Both the position numbers and the translations under genes were made by a program. A stretch of DNA of 64,000 nt from contig NZ_CP170547.1 of NCBI RefSeq assembly GCF_042695135.1, forward strand, positions 186,001 through 250,000. Direction: 5' to 3'. This DNA comes from Epilithonimonas sp042695135 (lineage in GTDB: Bacteria > Bacteroidota > Bacteroidia > Flavobacteriales > Weeksellaceae). Of this stretch, positions 43,719 to 52,760 are shown in pieces (positions within the stretch are counted from its first letter, which is position 1; each line of letters begins with the position of its first letter). The notes under the pieces were generated by a model, which made no database searches, had not been told where the DNA came from, and saw only the letters and a list, made by a program, of their open reading frames with translations.

Positions 43719-44924
43719 TTAATACTCAAGGATCATCACCTGAAATTTTCCGGTAAATAAAGAATTCGCACTGGCTCCAACGTTCATCATGTAAATTCTG
43801 ATCGTGCTGACATTGAGCAGCTTTGAAGATATCACACTGAAATTTGCATCAAAACTGCTATCCGGCGCAACATATACAACAGAATCTGTAGAACCTGGCT
43901 GATATGCAGGAGGAATTGGAACATCTATATATTCGGTTTTGCCATTGGGAATATTTATCAGAGAAAAGTTAGCTGATGTATTAAAGAGGGTTTGTTTTTT
44001 CTGCACCACTCCGTTTTGACCTAATTTGAAAGTTCCATTGACATCTAACTTTGCAGTGACATTCGGCGTACTTGTCCCTATTCCTACATTGGCATTGGCA
44101 TTACCCAAAATAATTGCATTTGCCTGAGAAGTTGTCGCCTGATAGCCCACAGCAGTAGAATTTTGTCCGGTAGCCGATGCGCCAGATCCCAAAGCTGTAG
44201 AGTTCTGCCCGTTGGTGACTGTATTCAGACCCAAAGCCGTTTCTCCATTAGAATTGGTCTTGGCATTATTCCCGACTGCAACAGACTGGTAGCCGGCAGC
44301 ATTAGCAAAATTACCCAATGAACTGGCTTCATTAGCATTCGCCTGAGCATTAACTCCCACGGCAAGCGACCTGTAACTAACTGCCTTAGAGTTTATTCCA
44401 ATCGAAGTTGCTTCATTACCGGAAGATTGGGAACCCATTCCTACGGCTAGCGCCTGGTAGGCCGCACTGGAATTTTCTCCGATATTAATGGCTCCATTTG
44501 TACTCAGACGTTGTGTTATTTTATTGTTGGTTTTGATAACAAAATCATCACTGGATGATGTTCCTATAGATAAATTAGTGGCCGAGCCTGCGAAATTACC
44601 AACATTATCTCCTGTTGTTTTCCAGGCATCTGAAAGTGATATTGAGGAATTGCTGATGAAATTCCACTTGTTATCATTCCAATAAAAAAATCCTTTAGTG
44701 GCCAGACTTCCGGATCCGTTATTCCAGACTAATAATCCCGTGGGTGGAGATGGGACCGTGACATTATCCGTAATAGAGTTAAGTGCAACTCTTGTCATTA
44801 AAAAGCCTTTGTTTGTGCTTTCAAGATGTAACATGGCCGCAGGATCTGGCATTGATGTGCCAATTCCGACTTGCCCCTTATACGCTCCTATAGAGCATAT
44901 AAGGATTAAAATTATTTTTTTCAT
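43719..44924 (-). CDS. Secreted protein with YadA-like head repeats
   Basis: 401 residues from the ATG at 44924 (MKKIILILICSIGAYKGQVGIG), with a signal peptide of about 17 residues. Residues about 145-265 are tandem 14-residue YadA/Hia head repeats of the type NxxAxGxxSVAVGNNAxA that build a left-handed beta-roll trimer. A VGIGTSTPNVTAKLDVNGTF module, also common in phage tail spikes of Bacteroidota, precedes a C-terminal beta domain. There is no YadA membrane anchor and no T9SS tail visible, so how it reaches or stays on the surface is open. A longer frame to 44963 is rejected because the signal peptide starts at 44924. Confidence 0.85.
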   Translation of the reverse strand: MKKIILILICSIGAYKGQVGIGTSMPDPAAMLHLESTNKGFLMTRVALNSITDNVTVPSPPTGLLVWNNGSGSLATKGFFYWNDNKWNFISNSSISLSDAWKTTGDNVGNFAGSATNLSIGTSSSDDFVIKTNNKITQRLSTNGAINIGENSSAAYQALAVGMGSQSSGNEATSIGINSKAVSYRSLAVGVNAQANANEASSLGNFANAAGYQSVAVGNNAKTNSNGETALGLNTVTNGQNSTALGSGASATGQNSTAVGYQATTSQANAIILGNANANVGIGTSTPNVTAKLDVNGTFKLGQNGVVQKKQTLFNTSANFSLINIPNGKTEYIDVPIPPAYQPGSTDSVVYVAPDSSFDANFSVISSKLLNVSTIRIYMMNVGASANSLFTGKFQVMILEY

Positions 44925-45000
44925 CGATTTGTGTGTTAGTTTGAAGTTAAAATAATAAACCAAAAAACTAATACAAATATAATTTTTTTAACGTAAAAAA

Positions 45001-45423
45001 CTAATCTTTAATTCTATTTCGATAATAAAAAATGGGAACAATCAGCAAAAGCGTCAGTGGTTGGATAACAAACCTCCTGATATAGAAGGAAAACAAGTAT
45101 CCAAACTGGAATTTGTCATAGATACAGAACAGATAGATCGGGAAAATAATTACAAAAATTAAGACAATAAGAACAAAAGCCTGCTTCGTCCATTCTCTAT
45201 TCTGGAAAAGAAAATGAATAATCCATAGTGAAAAGAAGGCATTAAGCCCAAATCTAAAAAGATAAGAGAAAATTAACTTCCCCCAATGAAAATCCGGGAA
45301 AATGGCACTATGGTCTGCAGATTTGAAGAACATCAGGAAAGGATCATAAAAAACCATGTCTTCTAATACCCTGATTCCAATCAATCCTAGAATGCCTAAT
45401 AAAACAAAAAAATACCTAAGCAT
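45001..45423 (-). CDS. Exosortase F system-associated membrane protein
   Basis: 140-residue protein with four hydrophobic segments (start MLRYFFVLLGILGLIGIRVLEDMVFYDP; later FLIVLIFVIIFP-type and PLTLLLIVPIFYY). I match it to the small flavobacterial family that accompanies exosortase XrtF (TIGR04127 type). The xrtF gene lies on the same strand upstream, though separated here by 383 bp instead of being adjacent. It probably helps sort or process XrtF substrates. Confidence 0.8.
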   Translation of the reverse strand: MLRYFFVLLGILGLIGIRVLEDMVFYDPFLMFFKSADHSAIFPDFHWGKLIFSYLFRFGLNAFFSLWIIHFLFQNREWTKQAFVLIVLIFVIIFPIYLFCIYDKFQFGYLFSFYIRRFVIQPLTLLLIVPIFYYRNRIKD

Positions 45424-45806
45424 TTCTCAAATTATTAGAGCATTGCAAAATCGTGATAAAAACAATCATCTTTTATAAAAATTTAATCGTGAAAAAAAAT
45501 AATTTCGTGACAACTTTAACTTTACAGTTAAAGCACAAAATCAATAATCATTCAAAAAGGTTGAAATTTTTAAAAAAAGAATCGTAAAGTTCTTGGATCC
45601 GCTTGATTCAAAAAGGAATTATTGAAAACGGTTATTGGGATGATAAATTTATTTTTCATTGTCAATGTGTGTGTTAGGCGATAAAATTACAAAATAAAAA
45701 ATAACTACTGTCTGTTTTACCTGGAAAATTTTGCCGGAAAAAACAAAAGACGAAAATCAATTGAATTTCGTCTTTTTATGCTTATTTAATTTTAATTCAA
45801 ATTAGC
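45424..45806. other. 383-bp gap between the XrtF pair
   Basis: No gene found. It is AT-rich and holds the xrtF terminator (45747-45776) and a short plus-strand open frame (about 45608-45675, IQKGIIENGYWDDKF) without a start signal, possibly a gene remnant. The accompanying gene normally adjoins xrtF, so this may be an old insertion and decay. Confidence 0.4.
45747..45776 (-). terminator. Terminator after xrtF
   Basis: AAGACGAAA / TTTCGTCTT stem, near-perfect, with T-rich sequence on the minus-strand 3' side. Confidence 0.7.
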
Positions 45807-46337
45807 TTACGTATTTTCTTTCTTTTTAAGCGCAAAAAACTGGATCCAAACCAGCCAAAGCACGATCACTCCTCCGTAAATGATTGCCGGGAAAATATAA
45901 TCGTGACCAATTTTTTCGTATTGAGGATATTTTATAAGAATGATATTAAGTAAGGTAATTCTTAAAACATTAAGGATATGAAGGATTATCAAACCTGCGA
46001 AGACGTATAAAAAAGTTTTAGCACCTTTATAAAAAGCAAAAATAAAAGCCGCAAAAAGAATCGCAACAGAAATCACGTTGCAGCCCTCTACCATTCGTGT
46101 TGTGTATTTTCCTGATGTTTGGAACAGGACACTGTGAAGCTTGAGATTATCAACCAAAACTGTCGGAAAACCAAAAATACTTTGTAAATAGCCAACCTGG
46201 TTTGCAACCCATCTCGTGAACGGATCGACGACATCATTTTCGTAATTATTAAGATATAACTGATAAAGCAGCACAAAAACGATATAGATGACGACAAATC
46301 GCAACAAAATCTTCAGAACCGGCAGAAAATCTTTCAT
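45807..46337 (-). CDS. xrtF: Exosortase family protein XrtF
   Basis: Integral membrane cysteine peptidase/transpeptidase of the exosortase family, expected to process surface proteins with a C-terminal sorting signal. 176 residues from ATG 46337; a longer frame from 46367 would include the promoter box. Catalytic residues fit the family: Cys86 in MVEGCNVISV, Arg126 in NVLRITLLN and His145 in GHDYIFP. Five or more membrane segments. Divergent from the kinase gene upstream. Confidence 0.88.
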   Translation of the reverse strand: MKDFLPVLKILLRFVVIYIVFVLLYQLYLNNYENDVVDPFTRWVANQVGYLQSIFGFPTVLVDNLKLHSVLFQTSGKYTTRMVEGCNVISVAILFAAFIFAFYKGAKTFLYVFAGLIILHILNVLRITLLNIILIKYPQYEKIGHDYIFPAIIYGGVIVLWLVWIQFFALKKKENT

Positions 46338-46381
46338 AGTGTAAAAATACAATTTTTCGTGTTTCAAATTCTATTATTAAT

Positions 46382-46389
46382 TAACTTTG
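46382..46389 (+). promoter_or_regulatory. -7 box of the kinase-like gene
   Basis: TAACTTTG, matching TAnnTTTG, 4 bp before the ATG, implying a leaderless transcript. Confidence 0.45.
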
Positions 46390-46393
46390 TAAT

Positions 46394-47410
46394 ATGCAGC
46401 ATCATCAGGAATTTTTCGAGGATTTTTCAGGAAACAAAGCCGATTCTTTTATTACACTTCCGCAGAGTGGATCTTCGAGGATTAATTATATTGCTTCTTC
46501 CAAAGGAAAAAAATATGTTGTTACGTACAACGAGAACATCCGTGAGAACGAAGCATTTTTCTATTTTTCAAATTTGTTTGATAGTTTGGATCTGAATACG
46601 CCAAAAGTTTTATTGATTAATGAAGAGAAAGATCTTTATGTACAAGAATTTCTTGGCGATAAAACTTTGTCAGAAATTATTTCGGGGGAAGACTTATCCG
46701 AACGTGTTAGAGATTTGGTAAAGAAAAGCCTGAAAGCACTTTTTAAACTTCAGAATAAAACTTTGGGCGTCGTCGATTTCAGTAATAGTTTTGAATACGA
46801 AAGCTATGATGATCTTCCGATAATGCACGATTTGTATTATTTCAAGAATTTTTTGGTTGATGTTCTTGAAATTGAATATCATAAATCGACTTTGTTAAAA
46901 GAATTCAGGAAAATATCGGGAATTATTCAGCAGCTTGAGCCAAAAGTCTTAATGATTCGGGATTTCCAGTCCAGAAATATTTTGGTGAATGAGAACGATG
47001 ATGTTTTTTTTATCGATTACCAATCTGCGATGGAAGGTCCGGCTGCTTATGACGTGATCTCATTTCTTTATCAGGCAAAAGCGAACTTTCCTACTCATTT
47101 CAAAGAAGAAATGCTGGAATATTATCTATCTTTTTGGGGAAATGAGTCGAACAAAGAAACCCTCAAGAAATCTTTCAACTGGATGAAGATGATTCGTTTT
47201 CTGCAAGTTTTGGGCGCTTATGGATTCCGAGGATTGATCCAGAGAAAACCTCATTTTTTAGCAAGTCTTTTCCAGGGAATTGATAATATTTTTGAACTGA
47301 GTCAAAGCTGGAAAGAGATTTCTGATGAGTTTCCTGAATTGAATGCCGTGATTAAGAAATTAAAAACGCAGGATATCATGTTGAAAATTGAAGGGCTTAT
47401 TATTGAATAA
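46394..47410 (+). CDS. Aminoglycoside phosphotransferase-fold kinase, AmgK-like
   Basis: 338-residue small-molecule kinase of the APH/choline-kinase fold. The catalytic loop reads MIRDFQSRNILV (HxDxxxxN pattern with Arg in place of the first His), followed by FFIDYQSA (the Mg-binding D). This loop type occurs in AmgK, the anomeric MurNAc/GlcNAc kinase of peptidoglycan recycling, and in related Bacteroidota proteins. AmgK usually sits beside the nucleotidyltransferase MurU, which is absent here, so the substrate is uncertain. Confidence 0.7.
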   Translation: MQHHQEFFEDFSGNKADSFITLPQSGSSRINYIASSKGKKYVVTYNENIRENEAFFYFSNLFDSLDLNTPKVLLINEEKDLYVQEFLGDKTLSEIISGEDLSERVRDLVKKSLKALFKLQNKTLGVVDFSNSFEYESYDDLPIMHDLYYFKNFLVDVLEIEYHKSTLLKEFRKISGIIQQLEPKVLMIRDFQSRNILVNENDDVFFIDYQSAMEGPAAYDVISFLYQAKANFPTHFKEEMLEYYLSFWGNESNKETLKKSFNWMKMIRFLQVLGAYGFRGLIQRKPHFLASLFQGIDNIFELSQSWKEISDEFPELNAVIKKLKTQDIMLKIEGLIIE

Positions 47411-47586
47411 TTTGTAATTTTAATGTCTTCGAGAGCCTCAGACTGGCAAAATTGCTTCCCTTTTGAAGCGGCATTCATTTTATTATTGTGGAAAATTTGT
47501 ATTAATGCCTTGCCTCGTTCTCAATGACAAAAAATACAGCCGAAGCAGGATTAAGCTCACAAAAAATATTACTCTATTAAAAATAA

Positions 47587-47614
47587 AAACCTCAGAAATG
47601 AATTCTGAGGTTTT
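47587..47614. terminator. Bidirectional terminator between kinase and NlpC/P60 genes
   Basis: AAAACCTCAGAA / TTCTGAGGTTTT stem around a 4-base loop with A tract on one side and T tract on the other. It serves the kinase gene (+) and the NlpC/P60 gene (-). Confidence 0.8.
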
Positions 47615-47635
47615 TTCTGAATATTTTCAGTCTCT

Positions 47636-48292
47636 CTAATTATTTAATACAGTTAATCTGTTCTCTCTGACAATTCGCTTTGCGAATCTGAATTTTGGTC
47701 CCCAATAGTTATCATCAAGAGATGAAACCATCACGCCTTTCGATGTTGCAGCGTGGATAAATTTAACTTGCCCATCAGCTGTCACTTCTTCTACAATCCC
47801 AACGTGTGAAATTCTGCTTCCTCTGTGAGAGAAGAAAACCAAGTCACCTTTTTGTAATTCGTTTCTTTCTACAGAATCACCTTCTTGTGATTGCTCTGCT
47901 GCGACTCTTGGAAGATCCATCCCTGCTGCTGCTCCAAACACAGACAATACAAATGCTGAACAGTCTATTCCGCTTCTGGAAGTTCCTCCGAACCTATAAG
48001 GTGTCCCTAAGTAACTTTCAGCTTCGGATAAGATATTATCGATCGTGTTGCTGTGGATGATTGCGTTTTCTATCGCAGATCTTTTGATGTAGTCGTTTGT
48101 GTTCGCAATAGAAGCTAAAACCTGTTGTCCTTGATTATCAGATTTTTTTGATACTGCTTTTACATCCAAAGATGCAAATTTGGCATCAGTTTTGTATGTT
48201 TGATTGTTAGAAACCACATAGTTGGAAACGCAAGATTGCAGTGAAAAAAATGTGGCGACAAATAAGAAATAAACTAGAACTCTTTTCTTCAT
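47636..48292 (-). CDS. NlpC/P60 peptidoglycan endopeptidase lipoprotein
   Basis: Cell-wall hydrolase of family C40 cleaving stem peptides between D-Glu and mDAP. 218 residues; the lipoprotein signal ends at Cys21 (FFSLQSC). The domain (about 90-215) has catalytic Cys111 in SGIDCSAFV, His163 in ISHVGIV and a third polar residue at FIHAAT. GTPYRFGG is typical. It should be anchored to a membrane facing the periplasm. Confidence 0.93.
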   Translation of the reverse strand: MKKRVLVYFLFVATFFSLQSCVSNYVVSNNQTYKTDAKFASLDVKAVSKKSDNQGQQVLASIANTNDYIKRSAIENAIIHSNTIDNILSEAESYLGTPYRFGGTSRSGIDCSAFVLSVFGAAAGMDLPRVAAEQSQEGDSVERNELQKGDLVFFSHRGSRISHVGIVEEVTADGQVKFIHAATSKGVMVSSLDDNYWGPKFRFAKRIVRENRLTVLNN

Positions 48293-48442
48293 ATATATTT
48301 AATTATTTGTTAAACTTGAGTAGGTTTTTTGTGATTGCATAGCAAATTTAGCCATTACTCTTGGAAGGGTCTCCCAATTCAAACAGGACACTCTCCAGTT
48401 TAACATATTTTAACAATCTCAGGTAGAATGTTAAAGAAAAAC

Positions 48443-48476
48443 AAACCGCAAAGCCTTTATTTAGACTTTGCGGTTT
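48443..48476 (-). terminator. Terminator after the glutamine synthetase gene
   Basis: AAACCGCAAAG / CTTTGCGGTTT perfect 11-bp stem followed by a T-rich run on the minus strand. Confidence 0.8.
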
Positions 48477-48514
48477 TATTTTTAGTTAAGATTTTTTAAC
48501 GTTTTCGAGTTTGT

Positions 48515-49387
48515 CTATCTCGTAAATAACAATTCTCTATACTTTGTCATTGGCCAAAGCTCATCATCAACCATCATTTCCAAAGCGTCAGAAGCGTCTC
48601 TGATATTGTCAAATAAAGGCTTCACCTTGTTGCAATATTCCTCCGCCTGTTTCTGGCTTCCTGATGTATTTTTAGCTTTTTCTTTCGCTGTTAATAGTTC
48701 ATCGACACCTAATTTAATAATTGAAACATTGCCTGAAATATCAGAAATAAGACTCAATTGTTCTTTTGCCAAAGTCTTGAATTCTTTCTCGCTGAAGATT
48801 TCTTTCAAACCTTTAACATTCTCAATCAATCTGTTTTGATAATTCAATGCAGCTGGAATAATGTGATTTCTTGCAATGTCTGCCAAAACTCTGGCTTCGA
48901 TGTCGATCACTGTGGAATATTTCTCCAACTTGATCTCATTTCTAGCTTCGAACTCCCTGTGAGAATAGATTCCCAATTCTTCGTAAAGGTCAACGAATTT
49001 TTTATCTAATTCTTTTTTAAGCGCTTCAGGCGTCGTTTTTAGATTGTTCAAACCTCTTTTCTTAGCTTCTTTTGCCCAATCGTCAGAATACCCGTCACCT
49101 TCGAACATAATGTTCTTAGACTGCTTGATATATTCTCTAAGGATATTGAAAATTGCCTCATCTTTTTTAAGACCAGTCTCGATCAAAGCATCAACTTCAG
49201 TTTTAAAAGTTCTCAATTGTTTTGCAGCGATCACATTCATTACCGTCATTACTTCCGCACAGTTTGCAGAAGAACCAACCGCTCTGATCTCAAATTTGTT
49301 TCCTGTGAAGGCAAAAGGAGACGTTCTGTTTCTGTCGGTATTATCCAAAAGGATCTCAGGGATTTTTCCTACAACATTCAGTTTCAA
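48515..49387 (-). CDS. glnN: Glutamine synthetase III, C-terminal part (frameshifted)
   Basis: Second part of type III glutamine synthetase (GlnN), about 290 residues: LNVVGKIPEILLDNTDRNRTSPFAFTGNKFEIRAVGSS carries the conserved Arg-rich active-site and Glu (FEIR) motifs, followed by the type III helical C-terminus. It is not a separate gene: the only start is TTG, and the frame continues from the upstream part by a -1 shift at a run of five A (about 49397-49401). Adding one A would restore a protein of about 732 residues, the normal length. Confidence 0.85.
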   Translation of the reverse strand: MKLNVVGKIPEILLDNTDRNRTSPFAFTGNKFEIRAVGSSANCAEVMTVMNVIAAKQLRTFKTEVDALIETGLKKDEAIFNILREYIKQSKNIMFEGDGYSDDWAKEAKKRGLNNLKTTPEALKKELDKKFVDLYEELGIYSHREFEARNEIKLEKYSTVIDIEARVLADIARNHIIPAALNYQNRLIENVKGLKEIFSEKEFKTLAKEQLSLISDISGNVSIIKLGVDELLTAKEKAKNTSGSQKQAEEYCNKVKPLFDNIRDASDALEMMVDDELWPMTKYRELLFTR

Positions 49388-50712
49388 TTCTGTTTTTCTT
49401 CCGGAGATAATTTTCCGTCCGTTACTTTTTCCAATTCCTCAAGAACTCTGAACAACTGACTTCCGATAAATGCAGAAATAATTGCTGGTGGTGCTTCATT
49501 AGCTCCTAATCTGTGATCATTGCTTGCAGATGCAATTGATGCTCTTAATAGATCCGCATAATCGTGAACTGCTTTCAAAGTATTCACAAAGAAAGTCAGG
49601 AATTGAAGGTTTTTCTTTGGATTTTTTCCCGGACTCAAAAGATTTTCTCCTGTGTCTGTTCCAAGAGACCAGTTATTATGTTTTCCACTTCCGTTAACAC
49701 CGGCAAATGGTTTTTCGTGAAATAAGATATGGAAATGGTGTTTGTGAGCAATTCTCGCCATAATATCCATCAATAATGAGTTGTGGTCAACCGCAACATT
49801 CGCTTCTTCAAACATTGGCGCCAACTCGAATTGATTTGGAGCAACCTCATTATGTCTTGTTGTTACAGGAATTCCCAACTTCATACATTCGATTTCCAAT
49901 TCCTTCATAAAGTTCATAACTCTTGTAGGAATAGAACCGAAATAATGGTCATCCAGCTGTTGTCCTTTTGCAGGAGAATGTCCAAGCAAAGTTTTACCTG
50001 TCAAAACCAAATCCGGTCTTGATTGAAACAAAGCTGTATCTACCAGGAAATATTCCTGTTCCCAACCAAGAGTAGGAGAAACTTTTGAAACATTTTTATC
50101 AAAGTAAGACTTCATTACGTCCGTAGCAGCTTCGTCTACAGCGTTCAATGCTCTTAAAAGTGGTGTTTTATAATCTAAAGTCTCACCAGTGTAAGAAATA
50201 AAGATTGAAGGAATACACAATGTAGTTCCCATAATGAAAGCCGGAGAAGTCGGATCCCAAGCAGTATAACCTCTCGCTTCAAAAGTATTTCTGATTCCGC
50301 CATTCGGGAAAGAAGAAGCATCTGGCTCCTGCTGGATCAACATTCCGCCACTGAATCTCTCGATTGCTCTTCCACCTTCAATGGGAGTGAAGAAAGAATC
50401 GTGTTTCTCTGCAGTTGCTCCTGTCAAAGGCTGAAACCAGTGCGTGTAATGTGTTACACCTTTTGATAACGCCCAGTCTTTCATTGCAACAGCAACCTGA
50501 TCAGCGATGTGTCTTTGGATTTTTGTTCCTTTTTTAGACGCTTCCATTAGTAGCTGGAAAGCATCTTTAGTAAGATATTCTCTCATTGTTTCTTCAGAGA
50601 ATACGTTTTGACAAAACAATTCGGATAGTTTTGCAGGAACTTCTACGAAATTATCTTTTCTGTAATTTCTGAAAGGAAGCTCGGCTAAGGCTTTAAATCT
50701 TAATGTTGACAT
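49384..50712 (-). CDS. glnN: Glutamine synthetase III, N-terminal part (frameshifted)
   Basis: First part of type III glutamine synthetase, which makes Gln from Glu, ammonia and ATP. About 442 residues from ATG 50712 (MSTLRFKALAELPFRNY). Visible are LGWEQEYFLVD (metal Glu), VTTRHNEVAPNQFELAPMFEEANVAVDHN, FAGVNGSGKHNNWSLGTDTGENLLSPG and SNDHRLGANEAPPAI. It ends prematurely at a TGA, 4 bp overlapping the second part. In the intact order the junction would read PEEKTELKL; here it reads PEEKQN-stop. Confidence 0.88.
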   Translation of the reverse strand: MSTLRFKALAELPFRNYRKDNFVEVPAKLSELFCQNVFSEETMREYLTKDAFQLLMEASKKGTKIQRHIADQVAVAMKDWALSKGVTHYTHWFQPLTGATAEKHDSFFTPIEGGRAIERFSGGMLIQQEPDASSFPNGGIRNTFEARGYTAWDPTSPAFIMGTTLCIPSIFISYTGETLDYKTPLLRALNAVDEAATDVMKSYFDKNVSKVSPTLGWEQEYFLVDTALFQSRPDLVLTGKTLLGHSPAKGQQLDDHYFGSIPTRVMNFMKELEIECMKLGIPVTTRHNEVAPNQFELAPMFEEANVAVDHNSLLMDIMARIAHKHHFHILFHEKPFAGVNGSGKHNNWSLGTDTGENLLSPGKNPKKNLQFLTFFVNTLKAVHDYADLLRASIASASNDHRLGANEAPPAIISAFIGSQLFRVLEELEKVTDGKLSPEEKQN

Positions 50713-51060
50713 AAAATTTTGTTGTTTTAAACGGGGCAAATTTACAAAAAATATAAATCAAAATTAAATTACCCCTATAAAATTGCAATCAGATTTGTTA
50801 AAAATAATTTTAAATATTTGAACAACCCCTAAAACAAACAGGCTAATCAAATTCATTATTCAAAAACTTCATATTTTAAAATTGTTATTGAAATATGAAT
50901 AAAATTTATTCTGAAAATTATTTTTCCGTATTAAGGAGAAAGTTTAATTTTAAAATCGATTATGAATTTCAAAACAAATAATTAACAAATTGATTATCAA
51001 TAAATTAATCATTTAATTAAAATTTTGTATCTTCGCAGACTTTTATAAAAATTTTAATAT
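50713..51060. other. 348-bp divergent intergenic region
   Basis: AT-rich, no gene. It carries the promoter of the DUF6909-like gene at its right end and probably the glnN promoter at its left end, where a clear -7 box was not found. Confidence 0.5.
51028..51035 (+). promoter_or_regulatory. -7 box of the DUF6909-like gene
   Basis: TATCTTCG, one mismatch to TAnnTTTG, followed by CA, 25 bp before the ATG. Confidence 0.5.
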
Positions 51061-52728
51061 ATGGCAAATTCAAGAGCAAGAGAAACCACAGAAGCTATCG
51101 AAAGATTATATGTGTCTATGAGACATTTATTTTACAGAGGATTTTTCAAACCTTCAGGTGTTTCGGGCGAGTCATTAAGAAAACTCTTAATGGTCATCAA
51201 TCCTGAAATCTATGGAAGTATGAGCATTCCTAATAAGATAGAACTGGACGGTTTACTTTATGTTCTTGACCGTCTTCCGGAAGGCATCGAGGAATGTTCT
51301 TTCATCCACCTGACTTCAGACGAAGGTTTTGACAAAGGTAGTTTTGAACCAATCGTCCCTAAGAAAAGACGTAGAAATTGCTACAGAATAGATGAACACC
51401 AGATGAACATCGAAGTTCTACTTGGTCGTTCCGAAATTTACGATATCCTGACTCACCTTACATTCTTATATCTCGAAGCTGACAAAATCAGAAACATCGG
51501 TTTTGATCTGAGCGAAGATGGCCGTCCAAGACGCATCTGGAAAATCATCGAAGAAGTTGCGAAAGGCGAGAAAAAACACAGCCGAAAAGAAAAAGAAGTG
51601 GCATTGATCCATCTTTCTTCTTTCTTGGGAAGAACGTTTGATGAAACGTTGAATGCTTATAACAGCTTCGGTGATGACAACAACCCTGACCGTTTGTTCA
51701 AAATTATCTATTGGCTTGGACAAGTAAGTTTGACCGATTGGAAAGAAATCAGCGAACGTGAAATCTATTTTTCATCAATCCTGCAAGAAAGAGTTGGCCA
51801 TCACCTTTTCGGAGAGAAATGGGCGAATAAGATCAAGCAGATTTTGGTAGAAAACAACCTTCATATGCGTCCGCTTCACATCATCAGTGCTAATATGCAC
51901 TCTGTGAAAAATATGTTATTCGCAAATGATGCACTAAGCAAAAAAGGCACTAAAGAAGTTGATTATAAATTATTCGCCGACATCAGTAATAAAAAAGATC
52001 TTCAAACCAAAGTTCTGGATCACGCCTTGAAAGAAGGAATGATCTACATTGATGACCACAGTGGAAGTAACATTGACGTTCAGATCATCGACCTTGCTAA
52101 GACTGAACTTAAGAATTCGGTTTTCGCAGGACAAAAATATAAAGGAGAAGACGTTATTTTGGTTTTCGATTATGCTTTCGGAGAACAAGCTTTTGAAGTA
52201 ATGGACGAATTATTAAGACCTTACGAAGTCAATGGCGAAGTTTATATGATGAAAGTAAAATCGGTTTCCATTATGGGAAAAGCCGGAATCTTGACTGGCG
52301 GAAAAGGCGACATTATGATTCCAACGTCTCACATCTTTGAAGGAACGGCAGATAACTACACTTTCGAAAACGCTTTGAAATTGGATGATTTTCAAGACGA
52401 TGAGATCAAAGCTTTTGAAGGACCAATGGTTACCGTTTTGGGTACATCGCTGCAAAACAAGGATATTTTGTCATACTTTATGACAACTTCCTGGAAAGCC
52501 ATCGGACTGGAAATGGAAGGTGCGCATTATCAAAAAGCAATCCAGGTAGCGAGCAAAATCCGCCATCATATTTCTCCGGATTTGTTTGTAATGTATGCTT
52601 ATTACGCTTCGGATAATCCTTTGGAAACGGGAAGTACACTATCTTCCGGTGGACTTGGATTGACTGGTGTGAAACCAACTTATATGATTACTCATAAAAT
52701 TATCGAGAAAATTCTTGAACAGAAATAA
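51061..52728 (+). CDS. DUF6909-like protein with nucleoside-phosphorylase-like C-terminus
   Basis: 555-residue soluble protein that I match to a Bacteroidota-specific family (DUF6909 type). The N-terminal half (about 1-240) is helical and starts NSRARETTEAIERLYVSMRHLFYRGFF. The C-terminal half carries phosphorylase-superfamily features: SVSIMGKAGILTGGKGDIMIPTSH, PMVTVLGTS and KAIGLEMEGAHYQKAI, in which the VEMEG-type segment binds ribose in purine nucleoside phosphorylases and AMP nucleosidases. A nucleotide-cleaving or -sensing role is inferred. Single gene with promoter and terminator. Confidence 0.75.
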   Translation: MANSRARETTEAIERLYVSMRHLFYRGFFKPSGVSGESLRKLLMVINPEIYGSMSIPNKIELDGLLYVLDRLPEGIEECSFIHLTSDEGFDKGSFEPIVPKKRRRNCYRIDEHQMNIEVLLGRSEIYDILTHLTFLYLEADKIRNIGFDLSEDGRPRRIWKIIEEVAKGEKKHSRKEKEVALIHLSSFLGRTFDETLNAYNSFGDDNNPDRLFKIIYWLGQVSLTDWKEISEREIYFSSILQERVGHHLFGEKWANKIKQILVENNLHMRPLHIISANMHSVKNMLFANDALSKKGTKEVDYKLFADISNKKDLQTKVLDHALKEGMIYIDDHSGSNIDVQIIDLAKTELKNSVFAGQKYKGEDVILVFDYAFGEQAFEVMDELLRPYEVNGEVYMMKVKSVSIMGKAGILTGGKGDIMIPTSHIFEGTADNYTFENALKLDDFQDDEIKAFEGPMVTVLGTSLQNKDILSYFMTTSWKAIGLEMEGAHYQKAIQVASKIRHHISPDLFVMYAYYASDNPLETGSTLSSGGLGLTGVKPTYMITHKIIEKILEQK

Positions 52729-52734
52729 AATTTG

Positions 52735-52758
52735 AAAGCCTCCGGATTTGGAGGCTTT
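52735..52758. terminator. Bidirectional terminator
   Basis: AAAGCCTCC, 6-base loop, GGAGGCTTT; between the converging DUF6909-like (+) and DUF445 (-) genes. Confidence 0.8.
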
Positions 52759-52760
52759 AT

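Noticed and set aside
48515..50712. Two separate genes for glutamine synthetase fragments
   Set aside because: Together they form one normal-length type III enzyme; the second has only a TTG start and is joined by a one-base shift.
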